A stretch of 39,667 nt of DNA, taken from assembly GCA_900128395.1 (NCBI GenBank), contig LT649311.1, positions 1 through 39,667 of the forward strand. Reading direction: 5' to 3'. Made by a program: the position numbers and the translations under genes. Below the pieces are notes generated by a model. It ran no database searches, was not told where the DNA came from, and saw only the letters and a program-made list of their open reading frames with translations. Below, in pieces: positions 14,685 to 23,403 of this stretch. Source of the DNA: Stramenopiles sp. TOSAG23-2. Lineage: Eukaryota; Sar. How positions within the stretch are numbered: position 1 is the stretch's first letter; every line of letters begins with the position of its first letter.

Positions 14685-17333
14685 TTACTTTTTAGGCTTG
14701 ATTTCACCTTCAATCTTCTTCATGGGCTTGTGATCTGCCGCACTTGGTGGCGCACCAGTTGCACCACTAGCTGCACCACTAGCTGCACCACTTGCACTAC
14801 CTGTTGCAGCACCGGTACCACCACCGCTCTTCCAGTTTTCATAATGTTCTAACGCTTTTTTATGATGTTTATGAGATTTGTCTACATGTTCTTGTACGAC
14901 ACTTGGATCTTTAGTATGTACTTCCTCAATCATTTTATTTGCCAATGGGACTAATGCATCGGTATTGTTACGATCCCAATGCTCCCACCATAAACCACCT
15001 TTTCCTACACTATTATTTTTTGGTGCGATACCTAACATTGCATCTTCAGTGATGCGTTTAATTACTTCTTGCAATTCTTCCAAGCGTTTTAACTCAGTTA
15101 CATTACCAGCTTCGCGTGCAGTTTCAATCACTTTCATGATAAATTTCTCTGCATTGGTGGAGTTATCTTCCAATTTCTCACTTTCTTCGTCAGCACTTGA
15201 TAAATCTTTTTCAGATTTAGTAGTTTCATCGGACATTTCCTTTTCTTTTCCTTTTTGTGCTTCCTTTAATTTTGTTATTGTTTTATTATCAGCAGCACTT
15301 CCTACAGCTTCATCAACTTTGACCTCTGCATCTGCAATCTCTTGCGTTTTAGCTAGCGTTTTCTCCGCTTCTTTCAATGCTGTTGCACGTACTTTTACTT
15401 GTTTTTTCAAATTTACTATTTCCTGTTTTAAAGCCTCTGCTTTGCTTTCATCGTCGCCAGAAGCTGCAACTACTTTTTCTAAAATTGCAATTGCATTTTC
15501 AAGCTTTTTAACCATTTTTTTATTCAATTTAGCTTGGCCTTCCATCTCTGCTTCTTTCGCTTCTAACGATTTTGTTCCCGCTTCTTTCATTAATTTATCA
15601 GAAGCCTCAGTATCATTTTTCTTTTTGTAATCTTCAGCTTCTTTTTGAATCATATCAGATGCTTTGTTCAATGCCGTTGCACGTGCAGATGCTTCCGCTG
15701 CTTGTTTTTGATCATCAGCAGCTTCTTTTGATGCTTTTGCTTTGCGTTCTAATCTTTCCGCAGCACCTTCTTTTCCCTCTTTCCTTGCGGCTTTGGCAGC
15801 ATCTTCCAATTTTTTAGTTTCTGTTTCCAATTTAGCAGATTTAGCATTGACGGCATCGTCAACCACTTGCTGTTGCTCACGTTTCATTTCCATTTCCATT
15901 TTCTTTGCTTCTTTTTCTAACTTATCTGCTTTGATTGGATCGTTCGCAGCAGCTGCTTTTTCTGCTTCTGCTTTTTTATTTGCAAGATCTTTCATCTTTT
16001 TCGTTAGTTCTTTTTTACCTTCATCCCCTTCATCTTGTGCAATAGTATCGGAACTTTGTGCATCTTTTGCATTTTCCTTCATCTTGTCAGCAACTTCACG
16101 TTTCGTCTCTGCATCTTTCTTTAATTTTTCAATATCTTCATCCGTTGCTTTACCTGAATTTTCAGCTTCATCTAATTTTTTCTCAGCTTCCGTCGCTGCA
16201 GTATCTGCTTCTTCTGCTGCCGCATCACTATCACCTTTCAATTTCGCATCTGCTTCATTTGTTGCTTTGTCTGCTTCTTTCTTCTTATTTTTTGCTTCTG
16301 ATTTTAATTCTGCTGCCTTTTGTTTATCACCAGCTGCTGCTGCTGCGTTTGCACGTTTTTCAACCTCTTTGCTTTCTTCCTTGTCTTCCACAGCTTTTGC
16401 CTCATCTTCTGCATCGGCACCTGCACTAGCTTCATCTTTTGCACCTAGAATACCTTTTGATTCTGCATCTTTTGCAGTTTTCTTCAATTGAGTTGCTTCT
16501 CCCTCCAATTTCGCTACTTTCTGTGGGTCGTTTAAAGCTTTTGCCTCTGCAAGTTCAGCATCTTTTTTCTCAGCTCCTTTCGTTGCTTCTGTTCCTTTCT
16601 TTTTCTCGTCCGTCTTTTTGGATTTCTTCAAAGCGTTTTTAATCATTTTCATCAACGTTGCTTTAGGCTTTTTATGCACTTCGGAACGTACAGATGGTAA
16701 CAAATGAAGTGGGAAACCTAGGCCTTCTAATGCAGGAGGTTCCACAGGCCCAGAGGCCGCTGGTGGTGGAGCTGGCGGTTTCTCACCTGGTTTGGTCTTC
16801 TTGCTGAAGTGTACTTTCCCATTTGTTGCAAAAGGTATTGCCAAGTCACTGTCAGGTATTAATCGTATTAAATCTTTCAACTCGTTGGATATATCTTCAC
16901 ATGGGCATTTTTCTAAGCATCCATGAATGCATGACATAGTTTGTGGCGTACCTTCAGCAGTTTTGCCTAATTTGCATTCCAATTTACATTTATTTCCACA
17001 CGTGCCTTTTACTGCAGTCATAGGGCATACTAAACATTCCTTATGACAACGAGCCATACATGCTGCTTTCTTATCTGGAGTTTTAAATTTCCAACGACAC
17101 ATATTTTCTTTTCTACCTACACACTTATTTAAACATGCTTGGTTTGAAATGATAACAGCTCCTTTATCATCTCCTGCATCAGCAGTGCCTGTGGCACCTG
17201 ACCCACTATTACTATTACTATTACCTTCCGCACCGGATGGTCCTAAGTTGTTATTATTTTTATTAATATGAATGGACTGTACACCAATACATATTAATAA
17301 AAATGCAATGGCTATTATTAATCTACTATTCAT
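14685..17333 (-). CDS. Secreted protein with Cys-rich head and long Lys/Ala/Glu helical body, 882 aa
   Basis: A signal peptide is clear (LIIAIAFLLICIGVQS, residues about 4-20). After an Asn/Gly/Ser linker comes a Cys-rich domain at about 64-145 with repeated CxxxC pairs (CLNKC, CMARCHKEC, CGNKCKLEC, CIHGCLEKCPC), like disulfide-rich luminal or extracellular modules. From about residue 225 to 770 the chain is almost entirely Lys, Ala, Glu and Asp with heptad-like spacing, expected as very long coiled coil or single alpha-helix. A short conserved-looking block (GGLWWEHWDRNNTD, about 782-795) follows, then a Gly/Ala/Ser spacer (ASGAASGAASGA) and a basic end. There are no membrane spans. It may be a secreted structural or surface-coat protein. 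No family recognised. Confidence 0.7.
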   Translation of the reverse strand: MNSRLIIAIAFLLICIGVQSIHINKNNNNLGPSGAEGNSNSNSGSGATGTADAGDDKGAVIISNQACLNKCVGRKENMCRWKFKTPDKKAACMARCHKECLVCPMTAVKGTCGNKCKLECKLGKTAEGTPQTMSCIHGCLEKCPCEDISNELKDLIRLIPDSDLAIPFATNGKVHFSKKTKPGEKPPAPPPAASGPVEPPALEGLGFPLHLLPSVRSEVHKKPKATLMKMIKNALKKSKKTDEKKKGTEATKGAEKKDAELAEAKALNDPQKVAKLEGEATQLKKTAKDAESKGILGAKDEASAGADAEDEAKAVEDKEESKEVEKRANAAAAAGDKQKAAELKSEAKNKKKEADKATNEADAKLKGDSDAAAEEADTAATEAEKKLDEAENSGKATDEDIEKLKKDAETKREVADKMKENAKDAQSSDTIAQDEGDEGKKELTKKMKDLANKKAEAEKAAAANDPIKADKLEKEAKKMEMEMKREQQQVVDDAVNAKSAKLETETKKLEDAAKAARKEGKEGAAERLERKAKASKEAADDQKQAAEASARATALNKASDMIQKEAEDYKKKNDTEASDKLMKEAGTKSLEAKEAEMEGQAKLNKKMVKKLENAIAILEKVVAASGDDESKAEALKQEIVNLKKQVKVRATALKEAEKTLAKTQEIADAEVKVDEAVGSAADNKTITKLKEAQKGKEKEMSDETTKSEKDLSSADEESEKLEDNSTNAEKFIMKVIETAREAGNVTELKRLEELQEVIKRITEDAMLGIAPKNNSVGKGGLWWEHWDRNNTDALVPLANKMIEEVHTKDPSVVQEHVDKSHKHHKKALEHYENWKSGGGTGAATGSASGAASGAASGATGAPPSAADHKPMKKIEGEIKPKK

Positions 17334-18263
17334 GACTATATATATATATATATATATATTATATTATATTATATTGATCTCTCCTTTCAATATATGACAA
17401 CGTTATATATGTGTATACAATATAAATAATCCCTAACAGTTCACAAATCAATGTAACTAACTACTATATATATATATCCCGATACTCTCGTCTGTATCGA
17501 TACCTCTTGGTGTCATATATATTTGGTTTATTTGAAGCGTGAAACACAGGTCCTAACATCGGCCCTCCTTTTTTTTCAACTATCAGATCGGACTTTCCTC
17601 CTCTTTTTTTTGTTATATATGTATATATATATGGCTTGATTTTGTAGTCAAGACATAGGATGATGTTACCATAGACATAGCATCACAACCCTTTGACGTT
17701 TTAAGTTACCGAACTGACTATTTAGAGTGGGATAGTAATAATAATATACGATAATTAATAATTATTTACTAGTTCCAGGAAGTTATTCGATGATTATTTT
17801 TATATATATAAAAATTCCTGAAATGTTATTGATTTTTTTAAGGCAAAATATCTGGCTTATCACCTTCATCCTCATCTCGTATTTTCCAGTATAGAAAATT
17901 GTATTATTGAAATTATATATTGTCCTATCATTTCTTAAAAAGTGAGATTGTGTGATAGTTGATAGTATCATTGTGGTGTGCTGTGTGCTGGTGTGATCTC
18001 TAGTATGGATCTAAAAAAAAATGGGAGGAATAATCGCCGACATTTTTTGTGTTGTTTTATATATGTCATAATATATAAATAGTTGTAAGAGATATTATAG
18101 ATATACAGACCTCGTATAGATAATAACAGTTGACAATATATTGTAACTACAGATTGGACATGTATTAAAACAACAACCATACAACTTATCAATCAATAAA
18201 CAAGGACATACACACACACGTGTATATTTATATGACAAAACAATTGTATATACATACCAGTAA
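17334..18263. other. Divergent spacer, about 930 bp
   Basis: This is the shared upstream region of the secreted Cys-rich gene (minus) and the 209-aa gene (plus). A (TA)n microsatellite (17337-17359) directly abuts the minus-strand start codon. Two T-rich runs lie near 17570 and 17608. The frames that are open here (about 17783-18192, minus) are low-complexity and lack coding character. I could not identify an RNA gene. Confidence 0.5.
17337..17359. repeat. (TA)n microsatellite next to a start codon
   Basis: About 22 bases of alternating T and A, starting four bases upstream of the ATG of the secreted Cys-rich protein. Confidence 0.9.
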
Positions 18264-18893
18264 ATGAAAAGAATAATAATGATGATGAAGAATAATAATA
18301 ATATTAACTATATTTTATTGTTAATAATAATAATTGTTACTATATTAGTTACCATAGGAAATGCTGCATATTTAAGAAAAGGAATCGATATCGCCGTTGA
18401 AAAAAAAATTGTACAAGAGCAAGAAAAATTAAATAAAGTGGAAGATTTAATTCAAAAAATACGTAAAGATCAAGTAAATTCTGGTGAGGAACCAAACAAG
18501 CAAGTCCCAAAAGCAGTACAATCAAAACCATCTCCAACGCCACAACAACATGAACAACAACGACAACAAGAGCTGGCACAAAAAAGGCAACAACAAGCAG
18601 GAAAGGCTGCTTTGAATCCACCAGCACAAGCAAAACCAATATCGAAACCATTACAATCTCAATATAAAGTTATTGATATGGGACGATTTGAATCTCATGT
18701 GGTACCTCATAAAAGGCGCCCTACAACTAATAACAACAACAACAAACAACAAAGTGATGGTGTACCATATATAGCCGGTGGTGAATTTCAAAGCGGAAAT
18801 GCTGATACTTTTTTAGATCCGATATTAGCACAACCTAATTATGATCGGATGTCTGATCCACTATTGTCTGGTACACAGAGAGAAGGTGTATAA
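18264..18893 (+). CDS. Small secreted or membrane-anchored protein, Gln/Lys-rich, 209 aa
   Basis: The start is basic and Asn-rich, followed by a long hydrophobic helix (YILLLIIIIVTILVTIG, residues about 16-32) ending NAA, which may be a signal peptide or a type II anchor. Next comes a helical charged stretch (VEKKIVQEQEKLNKVEDLIQK), then Gln/Pro-rich disordered sequence with repeated QQ. The C-terminal 70 residues contain MGRFESHVVP, GGEFQSGNADTFLDPIL and SDPLLSGTQ. An AATAAA lies ten bases after the stop. No known family is recognised. The short GRFE and DPLL words are also found in the protein at 12253. Confidence 0.6.
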   Translation: MKRIIMMMKNNNNINYILLLIIIIVTILVTIGNAAYLRKGIDIAVEKKIVQEQEKLNKVEDLIQKIRKDQVNSGEEPNKQVPKAVQSKPSPTPQQHEQQRQQELAQKRQQQAGKAALNPPAQAKPISKPLQSQYKVIDMGRFESHVVPHKRRPTTNNNNNKQQSDGVPYIAGGEFQSGNADTFLDPILAQPNYDRMSDPLLSGTQREGV

Positions 18894-19147
18894 AATATGT
18901 GTGAATAAAATTTTAATGTACACGAATATATATATATTAAGTATACATTAAGTATATTTATTCAAAATATGAAAGCAAAACATATGTGTGGAAAAAGTAA
19001 AAAACATACCCTCGTCCCTCCCCCATATAATCTCATATTTTAATATTTTGAACCAAATTAATTTATTTATTATAAAAATGATGACATGATATTACACATC
19101 ACCCAAATTTATCAATGAAATATTTTATGCCAAACACACACTATATT

Positions 19148-20680
19148 TTATGTTCGTGGTGTTGTAGATTTCTTTTTCATGTTTTGCGGTGTATACCCTG
19201 TATTGTTTCTCCCTCCATTCATGGAAGCATTTAATTTTTCATGTGATTGTCGTCTTAAATTTTTTATTTGTTCAGGTGATAACCATGGGGACGCTTCCCA
19301 ACTAACAATATTATGCAAACCACGTGTTGGTTCATCATCTTCCTCTTCTTCATCATCATCCTCAATATTTATATAATCATCATAATTATTATTTTCATCT
19401 TCAATTACATTGCCATTTTCATCAAATTTTTTACTTAAACGTTTTGGCCTACGTGGTATTTTATCTTTGTAATATAAAAATTGCAACAATATCGTAAAAT
19501 CAAAGCATAATGTGCCTATGGAGCCAACAAGATAAGGCAATGCTTTGATTACTGCAGCTTCATTACGTGCACGTATCAGGATTCCTCCAGCATATGTTAA
19601 ATTTCCCATCACAGCACAGAAAAACATAATAGGTGACAATCCTTCAACTGAACCACGTTTGATATTTTTTAAAATTTGTGGAATACGTGAAAATAGATAT
19701 ATTACAGTAGATACCCATCCAAATACAACTCCGATTGTTTTCTCCCATTGTGGGGAATCATCTTCAGTACACGATGGTGGTCGATGTGCTGGAGGTGCAC
19801 CACGTCCTGCAAACAAATAAAAATGTTTTACATTAAATGATATTTTTTTTGTTTTTGGTTCATTATTATTATTGTTATTAATATCATTGTTGTTATTATT
19901 ATTCGACGATGACTGAAAAAATAATTGTCTTCGTCTGATGTTATAATGTTGTGATGGTATTCTTTGTTGTTGAACCAACATGGCATTATTATTATTATTA
20001 TTATTATACAATTCAATATGTTGGGGTGGAACATTGATTGACATACCCAAAATAGTGAATATACTACAAAATATTAATACAGGTACAAAAGCACCATACA
20101 ATGCTGATGTGGAAGTTCTCCTAGTATTATTATTCATATCCGTACTGCCATAATTGCCATTACCATCTATTCTTACACGTAACAATGGATCTTTCGTTTC
20201 ACCATGATTATCATTGGTAAGGATCCTCAATTTTTTCTTTCTTTTTCTTTTCTTTTTCCTTGCGCAGCAACAGCATCCTTCCAAACATACGTATTGCAAT
20301 AATAAACAAACATCCATGGATACAAATAAAATACTTGTAATTTTCACAGTTGATATTTGATTTGTCAAAAAAGTTGATATTAAGTTCACACTATCACCAA
20401 ACATCCACTGTGCTAAAAACCATACACTCAATGCAGAGGCACTATTGTTTTTACAATTCGTAACAAATTGTGGCCCCTGAGCAAAAATCCAAAACAGTAA
20501 TGACGACAAACCTATAAAAAAACCAATATAATCTCGTTCAATATAAACACAGTCACTAAATATATGTGCAATTAATCGATTATATGGCATGCCATCTTCC
20601 GTACTTGGATCGCATACACATCCATCGACTTGTGGATATGGCGTTGTTGTATTATAATTTGTAATATTATTCATGAACAT
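19148..20680 (-). CDS. PQ-loop amino-acid transporter, lysosomal/vacuolar type (PQLC2/Ypq-like)
   Basis: 510 aa with two PQ-loop repeats. The first begins DYIGFFIGLSSLLFWIFAQGPQ at about residues 54-75 and the second begins VVFGWVSTVIYLFSRIPQ at about 318-335. Each PQ motif is followed by the expected polar helix end (NCKNNSASALS; NIKRGSVEGLSP). Later helices include MFFCAVMGNLTYAGGILI and LPYLVGSIGTLCFDFTILLQF. Seven membrane spans fit the family, which exports cationic amino acids or cystine from lysosomes or vacuoles. The linker between the repeats is long and carries a Lys/Arg-rich cytosolic patch and Asn runs. The C-terminus is acidic and disordered. Its neighbour to the right is a second multispanning transporter on the same strand. 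The exact substrate is inferred from the family. Confidence 0.85.
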   Translation of the reverse strand: MFMNNITNYNTTTPYPQVDGCVCDPSTEDGMPYNRLIAHIFSDCVYIERDYIGFFIGLSSLLFWIFAQGPQFVTNCKNNSASALSVWFLAQWMFGDSVNLISTFLTNQISTVKITSILFVSMDVCLLLQYVCLEGCCCCARKKKRKRKKKLRILTNDNHGETKDPLLRVRIDGNGNYGSTDMNNNTRRTSTSALYGAFVPVLIFCSIFTILGMSINVPPQHIELYNNNNNNNAMLVQQQRIPSQHYNIRRRQLFFQSSSNNNNNNDINNNNNNEPKTKKISFNVKHFYLFAGRGAPPAHRPPSCTEDDSPQWEKTIGVVFGWVSTVIYLFSRIPQILKNIKRGSVEGLSPIMFFCAVMGNLTYAGGILIRARNEAAVIKALPYLVGSIGTLCFDFTILLQFLYYKDKIPRRPKRLSKKFDENGNVIEDENNNYDDYINIEDDDEEEEDDEPTRGLHNIVSWEASPWLSPEQIKNLRRQSHEKLNASMNGGRNNTGYTPQNMKKKSTTPRT

Positions 20681-21336
20681 GATATGGAAGCATTAGCAGC
20701 AGCAGTAAACTAATCTATCTTCATCCAATATATCTGTATATATCATCTATATCTCTATATATATATATTCAGTTGTCAGTAGATCCTGAAATTATATTGG
20801 AGTACTGTGTGTGTGTGCTAGTCTATCCTGGCCTTATAGGGCTGGCTATACTACAACTGTGAGTTTATTCAGCCTTTTAGCAGGCCTTAGCAGGCGGCAT
20901 ATTGTAATCTATTACAGTATAGGTCCAGGCACACGTTCTGCTTAATTCAAAATGAGCACTAGAACTACACAGCATTACATCATCATGGTTCAAATGATAA
21001 AAGGTAGCTATATGGGCCAGCCCAGCCAGGTATGAGCTGGTTTCTCTCTCTGCTTATACGATTTCCAAATTAGCACATAACTTAAACTAGCTCTATTATT
21101 ATATAGTCTAAAAAATTATCGATGTGTATATGCTCTGTATTTTGATAAAAAAGATGGGAGTTAAAATCTAAAATATTTTATATATGATGGTGTTAAAATC
21201 TAAGTTATAATAATTTTACTTCTCGTGGTAAATAATATGCTCAATACTAAATCTCAAGAATAAATATTCTATCCTACTCGTACTATATAGTGAAGCTCTA
21301 AATGCACGTCTGCATTAAATTCTTCATAATAAAACT
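20681..21336. other. Spacer between two transporter genes, with a GC-richer block and dispersed repeat B
   Basis: It holds the upstream region of the PQ-loop gene and the 3' flank of the EamA gene. Positions about 20810-21060 are richer in G+C than neighbouring spacer, include two adjacent TTAGCAGG words near 20877-20894, and contain a 27-codon frame (20952-21035) that is too short to call. GTTAAAATCTAA occurs twice near 21160-21215. The dispersed repeat copy lies at 21230-21332. Confidence 0.45.
21230..21332 (-). repeat. Dispersed repeat, copy B (partner at 110-215)
   Basis: The sequence from about 21238 (GCTCAATACTAAATC) to 21332 aligns with 119-215, sharing CTATCCTA, GAAGCTCTAAATGCAC and TCTGCA at matching spacing. 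Read on the minus strand it begins a few bases after the stop codon of the EamA transporter gene, so it lies in that gene's 3' flank. Confidence 0.65.
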
Positions 21337-22398
21337 TCATGCATATTTTATCATAACCAGACCAAAAACTATGCTGATTATACCGATAGCCATAATAAAA
21401 TTGTAATTCTCTTTCAACATAATGATGCCTAATATTGCACCAAAAACAACTGAACATTCACGCAATGCCGTAATGTAACTTGCTTTTGACAATGTCAAAG
21501 CATAGAGAACCATCAAGTAACAACCAGATTTAAAAACAGTTACGACCAGAATATACTTTTTTTTCTCTTTAAACGCAATTTTCAGCTTTTCAAAATTTGT
21601 TTTAATGCATAAGAAATATGGTACAAAAAAACATGTCTCTGTTACCTCCATTATCCAAATATATGTAACGGGGTTAATGTACCCAACGCCAACTTTATCA
21701 ATAATGCTATAACTAGATATTATACAACCAAGAATTAACGCTAGAAATATTGCTCCAAATTTTTCGTTTCTTGTAAAGCAACTTTCTCTTTTAACTTCTT
21801 GTTTTTCTTCATTATTATTTATTTTTTTATTTTTCTTGTCAATTGCACTGGAGGTCAATGGATTTTTGTTATTATAATTATTAACTGTGCTGATTTCCTC
21901 AGGATTATCACTGGTATCGATAACAGTCGGTCCATTTTTAGCCAGTAACATTTTTGCAAATGCCATTAGTGAAATGCCTACTAAAATTATCAGTATTCCA
22001 AAGAAACCTAACAATGAAATAGTTTCTCCAAGTAATGGACGAGCAAAAATAGCAGTTAAACATACACCTGTGCCCCTCGCAATTGGATATACGACTGATA
22101 TATTACCACTGGCATGAGCATACATTAAGCCTACGAAAGCAATGTAAACAATGTGAACAACCCCACTTATGAAGCCATATACTACTCCCAGATTGATAGT
22201 ATTCCCACTATAATCAACAAAAAAGATAGCAGGAAACAATAAAATACTACCGAAAAAACAAGATGAAGCTAGAACAGCTAAATCACCTTTAATAGCTCTT
22301 GTGGCTAGATTCCAAGATGCATGTATGAAAGCACTGAATATTACAATAACAAAAACTATCAATGGCACTCCTCCCTCGTCCGCGTTACTCATATACAA
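21337..22398 (-). CDS. EamA/DMT-superfamily transporter, about 10 membrane spans
   Basis: 353 aa, mostly hydrophobic helices. The first half has LIVFVIVIFSAFIHASWNLATR, then GLMYAHASGNISVVYPIARGTG, the typical EamA end of a half-repeat, and ARPLLGETISLLGFFGILIILVGI. The second half repeats the pattern: VTYIWIMEVTETC, YALTLSKASYITALRECSVVFGAILG and LKENYNFIMAIGIISIVFGLVMI. A central hydrophilic loop (about residues 170-210) separates the halves. The family moves metabolites such as amino acids or nucleotide sugars; the substrate cannot be told here. The pattern HASWN and PIARG is common in bacterial EamA proteins, so a bacterial origin is conceivable but unproven. The protein ends at the edge of the dispersed repeat. 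Confidence 0.83.
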   Translation of the reverse strand: MYMSNADEGGVPLIVFVIVIFSAFIHASWNLATRAIKGDLAVLASSCFFGSILLFPAIFFVDYSGNTINLGVVYGFISGVVHIVYIAFVGLMYAHASGNISVVYPIARGTGVCLTAIFARPLLGETISLLGFFGILIILVGISLMAFAKMLLAKNGPTVIDTSDNPEEISTVNNYNNKNPLTSSAIDKKNKKINNNEEKQEVKRESCFTRNEKFGAIFLALILGCIISSYSIIDKVGVGYINPVTYIWIMEVTETCFFVPYFLCIKTNFEKLKIAFKEKKKYILVVTVFKSGCYLMVLYALTLSKASYITALRECSVVFGAILGIIMLKENYNFIMAIGIISIVFGLVMIKYA

Positions 22399-23078
22399 CC
22401 AATAGTTGGCTACACGGTGTAGAAATTATGTATCTTTTATATACTATAAATATCGTTTTGGTCTGTAGAAAAAATGTAGAAATTTGACAAAGTTTTGCCA
22501 CAGCAGCGAAAACAAATGTGTCGTCCGCATGTGCCTTGCGGGTTTAGGTTTTCTTTTCTTTTAATATATAAATTATTATTTTTTTTTTTTGAAAAAGAAG
22601 AAGAAAGAAAGCTGGAAGAAAGAAGGTGCGTCGTACAGTATTAATAGAAGAGCAAGTTGCCAAGAATAGGTGAAGAAAAGTATAGAGAGGATCCTCTCTA
22701 AAGAAAAGCCGGAAAGCCTAGAAAGCAAAATCTGGCAATAGGGACGGCATAGCATAAGCAGACGACACGAATTATTATTGTACCATGATCATAGTATTAG
22801 TAGTACTACATTTTACATTTTATACCATATTTTTTTATACCATACTAATACAATAGAGCTATACAGTACAGGTACTGTATACAATAACTCTGTATTATAC
22901 ACATATATTTATACACATATAATATATGTATCTGTTACGAAAGGTGTAAAGTACACATTTTTATGCGCAATTAATACATATATATATATATATACACATT
23001 GAAAGATAGATGTAATATAGATATACACGTATAAAACACTACGTACATAACCACAATATCCTTCTTTGCAAACAAAAC
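22399..23078. other. Divergent spacer with an 18-bp palindrome
   Basis: Upstream region shared by the EamA gene (minus) and the IQ-motif gene (plus). A purine-rich block (about 22590-22700) includes the perfect palindrome TAGAGAGGATCCTCTCTA at 22683-22700. A (TA)n run lies near 22977-22994. No gene is evident. Confidence 0.5.
22683..22700. repeat. Perfect 18-bp palindrome
   Basis: TAGAGAGGATCCTCTCTA, a perfect inverted repeat without spacer, in the spacer between divergent genes. It could be a dimeric-protein binding site; no factor is known. Confidence 0.6.
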
Positions 23079-23372
23079 ATGGATACATTACACAAAGCAG
23101 CGACGAATATACAACGGATTACACGTGGTCATATAACACGTATTAATAAATGGAATTATATACAAGTGGAAGCGTTTATCCCTGATTTCTTCGATCCAAA
23201 TGGACGAGTTTCTACCCCAGCTATACCAACAGAATTATTATTACCAATACGTTTCCATCGTGAAGATTGTTTATTTAAAGTTGATGTCATTTATGATGAT
23301 AAAAATAATGCATATTGTTTTATATTTGTAGAAGATATTAAAATGAAAATGTATACACTTGTACAAACATGA
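23079..23372 (+). CDS. IQ-motif reading frame, 97 aa (probably the 5' part of the following gene)
   Basis: The start MDTLHKAATNIQRITRGHITRINKW contains an IQ motif (IQxxTRGxxxR), a calmodulin-binding helix common in flagellar and cytoskeletal proteins of protists. The rest (WNYIQVEAFIPDFF, PTELLLPIRFHREDCLFKVDV, CFIFVEDIKMKMY) reads as an ordered small domain. The frame stops at TGA 23370-23372, only 31 bases before the first ATG of the next frame, far closer than any other gene pair in the window. I therefore think both frames belong to one gene with a +1 break between 23347 and 23372. As a stand-alone product it would be a 97-aa calmodulin-binding protein. Confidence 0.6.
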   Translation: MDTLHKAATNIQRITRGHITRINKWNYIQVEAFIPDFFDPNGRVSTPAIPTELLLPIRFHREDCLFKVDVIYDDKNNAYCFIFVEDIKMKMYTLVQT

Positions 23373-23403
23373 ACAAAAAGAAGAAAAAAATAAATTGTTA
23401 AAA

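Noticed and set aside
14878-16642. Several long plus-strand frames opposite the 882-aa gene
   Set aside because: They are antisense shadows of the Lys/Ala/Glu-rich coding sequence and translate to Ser/Leu/Phe-rich low-complexity peptides.
17783-18192. Two minus-strand frames of 62 and 74 codons in the spacer before the 209-aa gene
   Set aside because: They are rich in Ile/Tyr/Phe typical of translated AT-rich spacer, and have no start context or conserved motif.
20980-21000. GGTTCAAAT resembling a tRNA B box
   Set aside because: No matching A box at the right distance and no cloverleaf on either strand.
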